A stretch of 64,000 bases of DNA. Source: Gemmatimonadota bacterium. Lineage in GTDB: Bacteria; Gemmatimonadota; Gemmatimonadetes; Gemmatimonadales; GWC2-71-9. The DNA lies in the NCBI GenBank assembly GCA_029863245.1, contig JAOTVV010000014.1, positions 1-64,000 of the forward strand, written 5' to 3'. Position 1 is the stretch's first letter, and each line of letters starts with the position of its first letter. A program made the translations under genes and the position numbers. The notes beneath the pieces are model-generated. The model was not told the origin of the DNA. It worked only from the letters and a program-made list of their open reading frames with translations, and made no database searches. Positions 41,974-49,320 of the stretch are shown here, piece after piece.

Positions 41974-42740
41974 ATGCGCAAACCACCCTTCTCCAGTCTC
42001 GCCGTCGGGGTTTTGGCGGCCGGCCTCGCGGCCTGCGCCGGCGAGCAGGTCGTACAAGGCGAGTGTGAGAATGTCTTTGGCGGGGACGTGTGCACCTGGG
42101 GCACGATGGTCGGTGACGACGTCACGGAGTTTGGGGCGACCGGGGCGCTGGCCAGCGTGGAAAACGCTCCGGCGCACGGCGCGAAATGGTCTTCCCCCCA
42201 CCGTTCGTGGGAGTCGTCGCGCTGCCAGACGAGGTCGCAAAGGCAACCGGGTTCGACCACCTGGGCATGAAATGGGAGCCCCACGGTCATCCGCCCGCCC
42301 TCTTTCTCACGCCACACTTTGACTTCCACTTCTACGCGATCGACCCCGACCGAGTGGGGGCGATCGATTGCGCCGACCTGAGCAAGCCGGCAGCAGTCCC
42401 CGCAGCCTACACGCTACCGGACTTGGATATTCCAGGCCTTGGACCACTCGTAGGTCTCTGCGTTCCGAATATGGGCATGCACGCCATGGTGAAGGCCGAA
42501 CTGGAGCGCACCGAGCTGTTCGGCGCGTCGATGATTCTGGGCTACTACCAGCAGAATCTCATCTTCCTCGAGCCCATGATCTCGCGAGCAAAGCTCTTGG
42601 AGGCGCAGAGCTTCACGATGGACGTTCCGGTGGTGCCGGGCTCAGGTGCGAAGCTGAAGTGGCCGACGAGCTTCGAAGCGCGGTACGACAAGACGGCACG
42701 CACGTACCGGTTCGTGTTCTCGAGGTTCCCGGCAGAGTGA
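41974..42740 (+). pseudogene. Lipoprotein gene with a 2-nt frameshift
   Basis: The first frame starts ATG 41974 (AGGAGG at 41956-41961) with a lipoprotein signal (LAVGVLAAGLAAC) and runs well to VENAPAHG at about 42180. From there the protein continues in another frame as EMVFPPPFVGVVALPDEVAK, FLTPHFDFHFYAIDPDRV and GLCVPNMGMHAM to the stop at 42740. Removing two bases (an extra CG in GGCGCG near 42178-42183) would restore one frame of about 255 residues. No family recognised (a His/Asp-rich PHFDFHFY patch is notable). Either a real mutation or a sequencing error. Confidence 0.75.
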
Positions 42741-42750
42741 CCTAGCGCGG

Positions 42751-42817
42751 GATCGTCGGATCGGGGGATCGTTGGATCGCTGTACACTCGATCTGACGAT
42801 CTATCGATCCGATGATC
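42751..42817. repeat. GGATCG-rich imperfect inverted repeat
   Basis: Arms 42751-42771 and 42797-42817 (GATCGTCGGATC... / ...GATCCGATGATC) pair with a few mismatches between two convergent genes, and the right arm enters the 3-prime end of the peptidase gene. A similar GGGGGATCGGGGGAT arm forms the terminator at 45316. Confidence 0.6.
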
Positions 42818-43640
42818 CAACCTGCCGAATCCCTGACACAGTCCGCATCAGCGACTCCGCGCACTGCACGGCCTCGCGCCGATGCCGCGGCAAGACCCGC
42901 ACATCGTAGGCGTCGGTGATGAACGAGATCCGATCCAGCACGCGGCTCGCCGCCTCGCGATAACTCGGCCCGCGGCCGTCCACGCGGTCGAGCAGCCCAC
43001 GACGGTTCCGCTCGAGCAGCCACGCCACGGGCAGCACGGCTGGATCGTCCTCGACGCCGCGCGCGATCGCCCCGAACTCGAGGAAATCACGCGCATACAC
43101 GCTCCAGTCGCGGGCGAGCACGGATCCGCCGTTCTGGAGATACCGCACCCGACTTGCCGTGAGCCGTGCGCGCGCATAGCGCCGCGTCCGGGGGACGAGC
43201 GGATTGAGATCAAAAAGGCGCCGCGTCCCGTGACCCGCCCCGCGACGAAACCCCCAGCGCTCGCACAGCTCGTTCCACTCCACAACCCGAAACACCGATG
43301 GCTCCGCGCTGTCGAGTATCACGAACCGGTCACCCTCGCGCGCCGCGACCGCGATCCAATGCTGCCACTGGTCCACGCACGTGAGCACAGGATGCCCTTC
43401 CCGAACCTCGCGCGCGAGCGCGCGCCGCGCCGCGTCGGGGTCGGTCACGCGCAGCGTGGGCAACGCGTACCCCAACCGCCCGGCGGCCCGGGCGAGCTGC
43501 CGCTCGTCCGTCCCGTCAGTGGTGCTCCCGGCCAGCGCGGCAAGAAAACGCTCGTGCGCGAACACGCCCACCATGGAAAGCGCATGCTTCAGCGCGAACG
43601 GACCGCACTCGTACGAGTTGGGTTGCGGATAGAACGTCAT
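42801..43640 (-). CDS. C39-like papain-fold cysteine peptidase
   Basis: 279 residues from ATG 43640. The N-terminal 120 residues show the C39-like pattern: Gln6 and Cys12 in YPQPNSYECGPFALKHALSM, His94 in DQWQHWIAVA and Asp110 in FVILDS. C39 peptidases cut double-glycine leaders, usually as part of ABC exporters. This one is stand-alone with a C-terminal helical region of about 160 residues of unknown role and no membrane segment. It is 16 kb from the RiPP locus, so a link is only a guess. The last codons lie in a GGATCG inverted repeat. Confidence 0.7.
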   Translation of the reverse strand: MTFYPQPNSYECGPFALKHALSMVGVFAHERFLAALAGSTTDGTDERQLARAAGRLGYALPTLRVTDPDAARRALAREVREGHPVLTCVDQWQHWIAVAAREGDRFVILDSAEPSVFRVVEWNELCERWGFRRGAGHGTRRLFDLNPLVPRTRRYARARLTASRVRYLQNGGSVLARDWSVYARDFLEFGAIARGVEDDPAVLPVAWLLERNRRGLLDRVDGRGPSYREAASRVLDRISFITDAYDVRVLPRHRREAVQCAESLMRTVSGIRQVGSSDR

Positions 43641-44166
43641 ACTACCCTGGAGGAGAGCTGGAAGCCGATGCCCTGGGCAACATATCCAGGCGGGCAAGTG
43701 CCGAGTTCGGCAGGCCGGCTGCCGAATAGGCGGTGGGGGCGTGGAAGTGACGCTGTGACAGGGAGTTTCGGGGGGTGCGGGTGTGTCGGACAGGCTGTTA
43801 GGCGGTTGAGCGGTCCGGCGAAATCGAGGATAGCCCCACGGCCCACGCGTCGTTGGGGAGTAGCTGTCTTTGGATCCCCCCCTGGCGCGTCACACTGCTG
43901 TACACCTTCTTTCTTTAGCAGCTACAGACGGTGGACGCCCTGTCGTCGGCGCACTCCAACACCGGACAGGCATAGCCGAACGGCGAAACCAGATCCGGAA
44001 GACCGGCGTAGTGTGGACAGCGCTCAGACGCGAGTGTGTGGGTGAAGACTGGCGCACCCTCTTCATCCAACTCGGCACCGCGGGGCTGGAAGGGTGCGAT
44101 GTCGGCTCCTCCCATTGGCGGGCGATCGGCTCGCACGACCATGCCCGCCCGGAAAGGACAGGTTCT
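43641..44166. other. Spacer with a short octamer array and an unproven small frame
   Basis: 526 bp. It holds a two-unit GGCGGTTA array (43797-43814). On the minus strand there is a 75-codon frame (43915-44142) ending in a Cys-rich tail (YACPVLECADDRASTVCSC), without a clear ribosome-binding site. That frame could be a small secreted or metal-binding peptide but is not supported enough to call. Confidence 0.4.
43797..43814 (+). repeat. GGCGGTTA octamer array 6 (short)
   Basis: GTTAGGCGGTTGAGCGGT, two units, about 157 bp upstream of the C39-like gene start. In that gene's direction it reads CCGCC. Confidence 0.75.
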
Positions 44167-44565
44167 ATGCGCAGCGTAGCAAGCATCGCCACAGGTGCAG
44201 CACTCGTGCTCCTCGGAGGCACGCCAGTGCTGGCCCAGGAGACCAAGCCGGTCGATGTCGCGGGAGCGTGGGAGATCAGCATGGAGATGCGGCAGGGCGG
44301 CCCGGCGGCACAGTCGAAGATCACGTTCGAGCAGGATGGTGCGAAGCTCACCGGCACCCTCGAGGGCCGGATGGGCACGACCGCCATCGAGGACGGATCG
44401 GTCAAGGGGAAGACCGTGACCTTCACGGTTCGCATCGAGCGGGCCGACCGCGTGGTTGTATCGACCTACACGGCGACCGTCGACGGCGACACGATGAGCG
44501 GATCGGTCAGTCGCGAAGGCGGTATGACGACCCCGTTCACGGCCAAGAAGCTCAAGAAGGAATAG
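44167..44565 (+). CDS. Small secreted protein
   Basis: 132 residues from ATG 44167, signal peptide MRSVASIATGAALVLLGG ending VLAQ. The mature beta-rich domain begins VDVAGAWEISMEMRQG and continues ITFEQDGAKLTGTLEG and VVSTYTATVDGDTMSGSVSR, a small lipocalin-like beta-barrel pattern seen in many secreted proteins of unknown function. Likely periplasmic. No partner gene is evident. Confidence 0.7.
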   Translation: MRSVASIATGAALVLLGGTPVLAQETKPVDVAGAWEISMEMRQGGPAAQSKITFEQDGAKLTGTLEGRMGTTAIEDGSVKGKTVTFTVRIERADRVVVSTYTATVDGDTMSGSVSREGGMTTPFTAKKLKKE

Positions 44566-44638
44566 CGCGGTCCGCGTCGCCGGCGTTGGGCGTGCGGCGG
44601 CAGCGCAGAGCCCGAATGCGATACGGGAGGGATCCCCC

Positions 44639-44655
44639 GAGGGGGCGTCCCCCTC
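44639..44655. terminator. GC hairpin after the secreted protein gene
   Basis: GAGGGGG CGT CCCCCTC, perfect 7-bp stem, 74 bp past the stop. No T-tract. Confidence 0.45.
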
Positions 44656-44851
44656 GTGTGTTCCACGGTGCCCCCCGTCACGCGCACTCGACAGCCATCA
44701 AGGCGTTCCTGGAAAGTCGAGCGAGCCACTTCCGTTTATGGCTCCGTCAGGGTAAATAGGGCTATCGACGCATACAGGTACTGTTCTCGCTCCGCACCGT
44801 GGTGCTGCGCCTTCACCGTGCGGTCATCGACCAACCAACGGAGAGGTTTAC

Positions 44852-45268
44852 ATGATCGCGCTCCAATCCATACGACGGTCCGCGTACGTCGTGATCGCCG
44901 CCCTTATCCCCCTGGCCATCGGCTGTGGCGACGGGGTGGAGCCCCCACCGGGCCTCGTCGGCACGTGGGATGCCACATCGCTGGTCGTTGACGGCTTCGA
45001 TCTGATGGACGACGGCATGACCCTGAGCTACACCCTTACCAGTGGCGGCAACTACTCCTACGTGGTCACCGGCGACCTCTCGGACTACTGCGACCCGGGC
45101 CCCGACTGTAGTGACAGCGGGGACTTCACAGCCACAGGAACGCAGCTCACGTTCGACGAGGGCACCGCCTTCGAGGAGACCTACTCTTACACGATCGTCG
45201 GCACCACGCTGACCATCTCGGCCACCTTCGGCCAATCGACGTACGCGTTCACGTTCGAGAAGAGATAG
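44852..45268 (+). CDS. Lipocalin-like lipoprotein
   Basis: 138 residues from ATG 44852 (GGAGAGG upstream). Lipoprotein signal (SAYVVIAALIPLAIGC, Cys about 25). The mature domain has the alternating strand pattern of lipocalin-like domains (LVGTWDATSLVVDGFDLMDD, LTSGGNYSYVVTG, TFDEGTAFEETYSYTIVG, TYAFTFEKR). Ligand unknown. The octamer array begins at its stop codon, followed by a strong terminator. Confidence 0.7.
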   Translation: MIALQSIRRSAYVVIAALIPLAIGCGDGVEPPPGLVGTWDATSLVVDGFDLMDDGMTLSYTLTSGGNYSYVVTGDLSDYCDPGPDCSDSGDFTATGTQLTFDEGTAFEETYSYTIVGTTLTISATFGQSTYAFTFEKR

Positions 45269-45315
45269 GGCGGGTAGGCGGTTAGGCAGTTGGGCGGTTG
45301 GACGGTTGGACGGTA
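45269..45315 (+). repeat. GGCGGTTA octamer array 7
   Basis: Five to six units (GGCGGGTA, GGCGGTTA, GGCAGTTG, GGCGGTTG, GACGGTTG twice) directly behind the stop of the lipocalin-like gene, in its coding direction, and directly before a rho-independent terminator. Confidence 0.9.
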
Positions 45316-45357
45316 GGGGGATCGGGGGATGGTTAGATCCTCCGATCCCCCTTTTTT
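45316..45357 (+). terminator. Strong rho-independent terminator
   Basis: 15-bp stem (GGGGGATCGGGGGAT with one G-U pair) with GGTTAG loop, followed by TTTTTT. It terminates the lipocalin-like gene. Confidence 0.9.
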
Positions 45358-45532
45358 CTGCGGTGAACCGCACGGCGAGCATCGGGATGTTCATCTGACC
45401 CGTCCCCGGCACCATCGAGACCGTGCGTCTTGTAGAGCTCCTCTTCGATCGAGCTACTGGTGCGTAGCACCAGTGCCTGTGTGGCTCGGTCCCCCCTGCG
45501 AGCGTCGCATCGCGACCCGGAGCACTCCTACC

Positions 45533-45568
45533 CCCTAACCGCCTAACCGCCTAACCGCCCAACCGCCT
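45533..45568 (-). repeat. GGCGGTTA octamer array 8, reverse orientation
   Basis: Plus strand reads CCCCTAACCGCCTAACCGCC and on, four units, ending 24 bp before the start of the MttB-like gene. Together with array 7 it forms an inverted pair across the spacer. Between the two arrays (45358-45532) no gene was seen. Confidence 0.9.
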
Positions 45569-45591
45569 GCTTCTTGTGTACATTAGACGCC

Positions 45592-47043
45592 ATGCGACCC
45601 CGCGTGACGTTCCTGGACCGCCCGCTGCTCGAGCGCATCGTGGCCGAGGCGCGCGAGATCCTGTGCCGACTCGGCGTGGAGATCCACAACCCCGGTGTCC
45701 TCTCGATGCTGGCGGATCACGGCGCTACGGTCGATGCCCAAGCTGGACGAGTGGTGCTCACTCAGGACATCATCGACTCGGCACTGCGCACAGCCGCACG
45801 CGGGTTCAAGCTGTACGACGTGATGGGCGAGGTTGCAGGCGACCTGTCCGGCCACACCGTGCACTTCACGCCCGGCTCCGCCGCCATCCAGTTCCTGGAC
45901 CACGGCGCCCACGTGGCGCGACCGCCGACCGCCACAGACTATGTCCGCTACGCGAAGCTCGTGACTCGGCTGGGCCACATCGCGTTTCAGAGCACATCCC
46001 TGGTCCCGTCCGACGTGCACGAGAAGATCTCCGACAGCTACCGGCTGTACCTGAGCCTCATGTTCGGCGAGAAGCCGGTGGTGACCGGCGCGTTCACGAT
46101 CGAGGCCTTTGAGGTCATGCGGGACCTGCAACTCGCCGTGCGTGGCTCGGCGGAGGCCCTGAAGGCGAAGCCCATCGCCATCTTCTCCTGTTGCCCCACG
46201 GCCCCGCTCAAGTGGAGCGACGTGACCTCGCAGAACGTCGTCGACTGCGCGACCCACTCCATCCCGGTCGAGTACGTGTCCATGCCGCTCACGGGCTTCG
46301 TGGCGCCGGTGACGATCGTGGGCACCCTGGTGCAGCACACCGCCGAAACGCTGAGCGGCATCGTGATCAGCCAGCTCACCAATCCCGGCACGCCGGCCCT
46401 GTACGGCGGATCGCCCGCCGTGTTCGACATTCGCTACGAGACGACCCCGATGGGCGCCGTGGAGACGATGATGGTCGAGTGCGCCTACAACGAGATCGGC
46501 AAGTACCTCGGCCTGCCGACCCAGGCGTACATGGGCCTGAGCGACGCCAAGCTGCTGGACGCCCAGAGCGGCCTCGAGACGTCGATGGGCGCGACGCTGG
46601 CCGCGCTTGCCGGCGTGAACAGCGTATCCGGTCCGGGGATGCTCGACTTCGAAAGCTGCATGAGTCTCGAGAAGCTCGTCGTGGACAATGAGATCTGCGG
46701 CATGGCCAAGCGACTGATCGCCGGCATCGAGGCTCGGGAGGACTTTCCGGCGATCGGCCGGTTCGAGGAACTGCTCAAGGATGGGCACCTGCTGATCTCC
46801 GATCACACGCGCAAGTACCTCAAGGACGAGATCTGGTTCCCCGGCCCCACGATCGACCGCGCGAACCGCGCGCGCTGGCACGAGGAAGGCGGCCGCACGC
46901 TCGGCGAGCGCGCGCACGCCGAGGTCGAGCGGCTCACTGAGCAGTACACACCGTCTCGCCTCTCCGAGGACGTGAAGACGGAGTTGACCCGCCGCATGGC
47001 CACCGAGGCACGGCGCCACGGAATGGATACCCTGCCGGCATGA
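45592..47043 (+). CDS. MttB-like (trimethylamine/betaine) corrinoid methyltransferase, non-pyrrolysine
   Basis: 483 residues from ATG 45592. Full length for the trimethylamine methyltransferase family, TIM-barrel type: LERIVAEAREILCRLGVEIH, HTVHFTPGSAAIQFLD, PLTGFVAPVTIVGTLVQHTA, NPGTPALYGGSPAVFDIRYE and FPGPTIDRANRARWHEEGG. True MttB of methanogens reads an in-frame UAG as pyrrolysine; no internal stop is present here, so this is the non-Pyl branch. That branch includes glycine betaine, proline betaine and carnitine demethylases. It would move a methyl group from a quaternary amine to the corrinoid protein encoded two genes downstream. First gene of a five-gene operon. Confidence 0.88.
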   Translation: MRPRVTFLDRPLLERIVAEAREILCRLGVEIHNPGVLSMLADHGATVDAQAGRVVLTQDIIDSALRTAARGFKLYDVMGEVAGDLSGHTVHFTPGSAAIQFLDHGAHVARPPTATDYVRYAKLVTRLGHIAFQSTSLVPSDVHEKISDSYRLYLSLMFGEKPVVTGAFTIEAFEVMRDLQLAVRGSAEALKAKPIAIFSCCPTAPLKWSDVTSQNVVDCATHSIPVEYVSMPLTGFVAPVTIVGTLVQHTAETLSGIVISQLTNPGTPALYGGSPAVFDIRYETTPMGAVETMMVECAYNEIGKYLGLPTQAYMGLSDAKLLDAQSGLETSMGATLAALAGVNSVSGPGMLDFESCMSLEKLVVDNEICGMAKRLIAGIEAREDFPAIGRFEELLKDGHLLISDHTRKYLKDEIWFPGPTIDRANRARWHEEGGRTLGERAHAEVERLTEQYTPSRLSEDVKTELTRRMATEARRHGMDTLPA

Positions 47044-47053
47044 TTGGCCGCTC

Positions 47054-47791
47054 GTGATCCTCGAGCTGTCCGTCACCGATGTCGCCCCCGACCGGGACGC
47101 CGTGCTCACGAGCCTCGGCATCCCACCCGAACGAGCGGTGCCGGCACACATCGATGCCCTGTACACCGCCGCCACGAACCGCCTTGCGGAAACCGCGGCG
47201 CCCATCGGGATCGTCAGCTCGATCACCACTGCGGAGTTCGAGACGGTGTACGACGGAGAGGGACACAACGAGCCGGACTCAGTGGTGGCGGACGTCTACC
47301 CCCGCGCCCCGCACCTGGCCCTGTTCGCCGTGACGCTCGGTGCGGATACGAGCCGGGCGATCACCACCGGCTTCGCGTCGCATGACTTCGCCCTGGCATC
47401 GATGCTGGATGCGGTGGCATCAGACGTCGCCGACCGGGCCGCCGATGTCCTGGAACGGCGATTCGAGGCGGCACTCAAGGAAAACGGTCGCCTGGCGGAT
47501 GACGGCGCAGCGTTGCGGTACAGTCCCGGGTACTGCGGCTGGCACGTGAGCGGCCAGAAACGGTTGTTCCGCCACCTCGAGCCGGAGCAGATCGGTATCA
47601 CGCTCACGGACAGTTGCCTCATGCAGCCGCTCAAGTCCGTATCGGGAGTGATCGTCGCCGGACCCAAGGAGGTCCATCGCTTTTCCCCCAATTACTCCTT
47701 CTGCCGCCACTGCGAGACCCACAGCTGCCGAGAGCGGCTACGCGCGCTTTTCGGCCGACAATATCCCGACCAGCATGGAGATCCCTCATGA
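47054..47791 (+). CDS. Methionine-synthase activation-domain-like protein
   Basis: 245 residues from GTG 47054, 10 bp after the MttB-like stop. It matches stand-alone MetH activation (AdoMet-binding) domain proteins: LRYSPGYCGWHVSGQKRLFR, ITLTDSCLMQPLKSVSGVIV and AGPKEVHRFSPNY. A Cys-rich tail FCRHCETHSCRERLRAL may hold an iron-sulfur cluster or serve in reduction. In MetH this domain remethylates oxidised cob(II)alamin with AdoMet; here it probably reactivates the partner corrinoid protein. Its stop overlaps the next start (ATGA). Confidence 0.8.
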   Translation: MILELSVTDVAPDRDAVLTSLGIPPERAVPAHIDALYTAATNRLAETAAPIGIVSSITTAEFETVYDGEGHNEPDSVVADVYPRAPHLALFAVTLGADTSRAITTGFASHDFALASMLDAVASDVADRAADVLERRFEAALKENGRLADDGAALRYSPGYCGWHVSGQKRLFRHLEPEQIGITLTDSCLMQPLKSVSGVIVAGPKEVHRFSPNYSFCRHCETHSCRERLRALFGRQYPDQHGDPS

Positions 47792-48426
47792 CGGTTCTCG
47801 CCGAGCTTGCCCAGGCGGTCATCGACGGCAACCACGCGCGCGCCGGCGAACTCACCCAACAGGTGATCGCCCAGGACGTGCCGCCCAAGACCATCCTCGA
47901 TGACGGGCTCATTGCGGGCATGGACGTGGTGGGCGAGCGGTTCCGGCTACACGAGATCTTTCTGCCCGACGTGTTGCTGGCGGCGAAGGCCATGTACGCC
48001 GGAATGGAGCATCTGCAACCGCTCCTCATTTCCGAGGGCATCCCGTTGATCGGCAAGGTCGTGATCGGCACCGTACGAGGCGACCTGCACGACATCGGCA
48101 AGAACCTGGTGGGCATCATGCTGCGGGGCGCGGGGTTCGAGGTGATCGACCTGGGACACGACGTGCCACCCGAGAAGATGGTGCAGTCGGCAAAGGACCA
48201 CGGGGCAGCGGTGATCGGCATGTCTGCGCTCCTCACGACCACGATGCCCGCCATGGGTGAGGTGGTGCAGCGACTGCGGGACGAGAAGCTGCACACGAGC
48301 ATCAAGACCGTCGTTGGCGGAGCACCATTGTCCCAGGCGTTCGCAGAAAAGATCGGCGCAACCGCCTATGGATTCGATGCGGCCAATGCCGTGGACGTGG
48401 TGAAACGGTTGAGCGGGTTGGCATGA
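47788..48426 (+). CDS. Corrinoid-binding methyl carrier protein (MtbC/MttC-like)
   Basis: 212 residues from ATG 47788, overlapping the previous stop by 4 bp. N-terminal helical cap domain (about 1-85) and C-terminal B12-binding Rossmann domain (about 88-212). The cobalt ligand is His101 in GDLHDIGKNLVGIML. Further signatures are GFEVIDLGHDVPPEKMVQ, VIGMSALLTTTMPAM and VVGGAPLSQAFAEKIGA. It shuttles the methyl group between the MttB-like enzyme and the homocysteine methyltransferase. Confidence 0.92.
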   Translation: MTVLAELAQAVIDGNHARAGELTQQVIAQDVPPKTILDDGLIAGMDVVGERFRLHEIFLPDVLLAAKAMYAGMEHLQPLLISEGIPLIGKVVIGTVRGDLHDIGKNLVGIMLRGAGFEVIDLGHDVPPEKMVQSAKDHGAAVIGMSALLTTTMPAMGEVVQRLRDEKLHTSIKTVVGGAPLSQAFAEKIGATAYGFDAANAVDVVKRLSGLA

Positions 48427-48427
48427 C

Positions 48428-49318
48428 GTGCGGCCGTTCGCCGAGCGGCTGCGGTCGGGGGACGTATTGGTCGGCGATGGCGCCACCGGAACCATGCTCC
48501 TGGAGCGCGTGGTGGAGGCTGGCCGCGCACCGGAAGCTGCCACCCTCTCACATCCTGAAGTCCTGGCGGACCTCGCGCGGCTGTACGTGGAGGCCGGTGC
48601 GCAAATCGTCGAGACCAACACGTTCGGGGGCTCGCCCCTCAAGCTCGCGCTCTCGGGACTCGAGGGTACGGTGGAAGAGGTCAACCGGATGGCGGTGCGC
48701 GCCGCCCGGGAGGGGGCCGGGGACCGAGCCTACGTGGCCGCCTCCTGCGGTCCGTGCGGCAAGCTGCTCGAGCCACACGGCGACACGGCCCAGACCGCCG
48801 TGTATGACAGCTTTCGCCAGCAGATGACGGTCCTGCTTGCGGCCGGCGTCGACTGCGTGTTCGTCGAGACCATGACCGATCTCGACGAGGCGACGCTCGC
48901 GATCCGCGCCGCGAAAGACACCGCACCCGACATCCCGGTGGCTGCCATGATGACGTTCGACCGCACGCCGCGCGGCTTCTACACCATCATGGGGGTCACC
49001 GTCGCCAGGGCGGCGGCGGGGCTCGCGGAGGCCGGCGCCGATGCCGTGGGATCGAACTGCGGGAACGGGATCGAGCACATGATCGAGATTGCCCAGGAGT
49101 TCCGCCGCCACACCGATCTTCCTCTTATCATCCAACCCAACGCTGGCCTGCCACAGGCCGTTGGGAGCAGTATCGTGTACGACGAAACACCGGCTTTTGT
49201 GGCCGGCAAGGCACGGGAACTCGTGGATCTGGGCGTGACCGTCATCGGCGGCTGCTGTGGCACCACCCCCTCCCACATCCGGGCTATCCGTACGATGGTC
49301 GACGAACCGAGGAGCTGA
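48428..49318 (+). CDS. Zinc-dependent homocysteine S-methyltransferase family protein
   Basis: 296 residues from GTG 48428, 1 bp after the corrinoid protein stop. BHMT/MetH-N-terminal barrel: VLVGDGATGTMLLERVVEAG, ETNTFGGSPLKLALSG and SNCGNGIEHM. The three zinc cysteines are present (Cys211, Cys276, Cys277 in GGCCGTTPSHIR). In this context it should take the methyl group from methyl-corrinoid and form methionine from homocysteine, so that the operon feeds methionine/AdoMet synthesis. Direct betaine-homocysteine transfer is an alternative. Confidence 0.88.
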   Translation: MRPFAERLRSGDVLVGDGATGTMLLERVVEAGRAPEAATLSHPEVLADLARLYVEAGAQIVETNTFGGSPLKLALSGLEGTVEEVNRMAVRAAREGAGDRAYVAASCGPCGKLLEPHGDTAQTAVYDSFRQQMTVLLAAGVDCVFVETMTDLDEATLAIRAAKDTAPDIPVAAMMTFDRTPRGFYTIMGVTVARAAAGLAEAGADAVGSNCGNGIEHMIEIAQEFRRHTDLPLIIQPNAGLPQAVGSSIVYDETPAFVAGKARELVDLGVTVIGGCCGTTPSHIRAIRTMVDEPRS

Positions 49319-49320
49319 GC

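Noticed and set aside
42801-43640. C39-like peptidase as the RiPP leader peptidase
   Set aside because: It is 16 kb away, not linked to an exporter, and the precursor has no typical double-glycine leader boundary beyond the glycine run of the core itself.
40011-45568. CRISPR array interpretation of the octamer repeats
   Set aside because: Units are 8 bp, directly adjacent and without spacers, and no cas genes are present.
45583-47268. 561-codon minus-strand frame opposite the MttB-like gene
   Set aside because: Antisense to a clear enzyme gene, with no start signal or domain.
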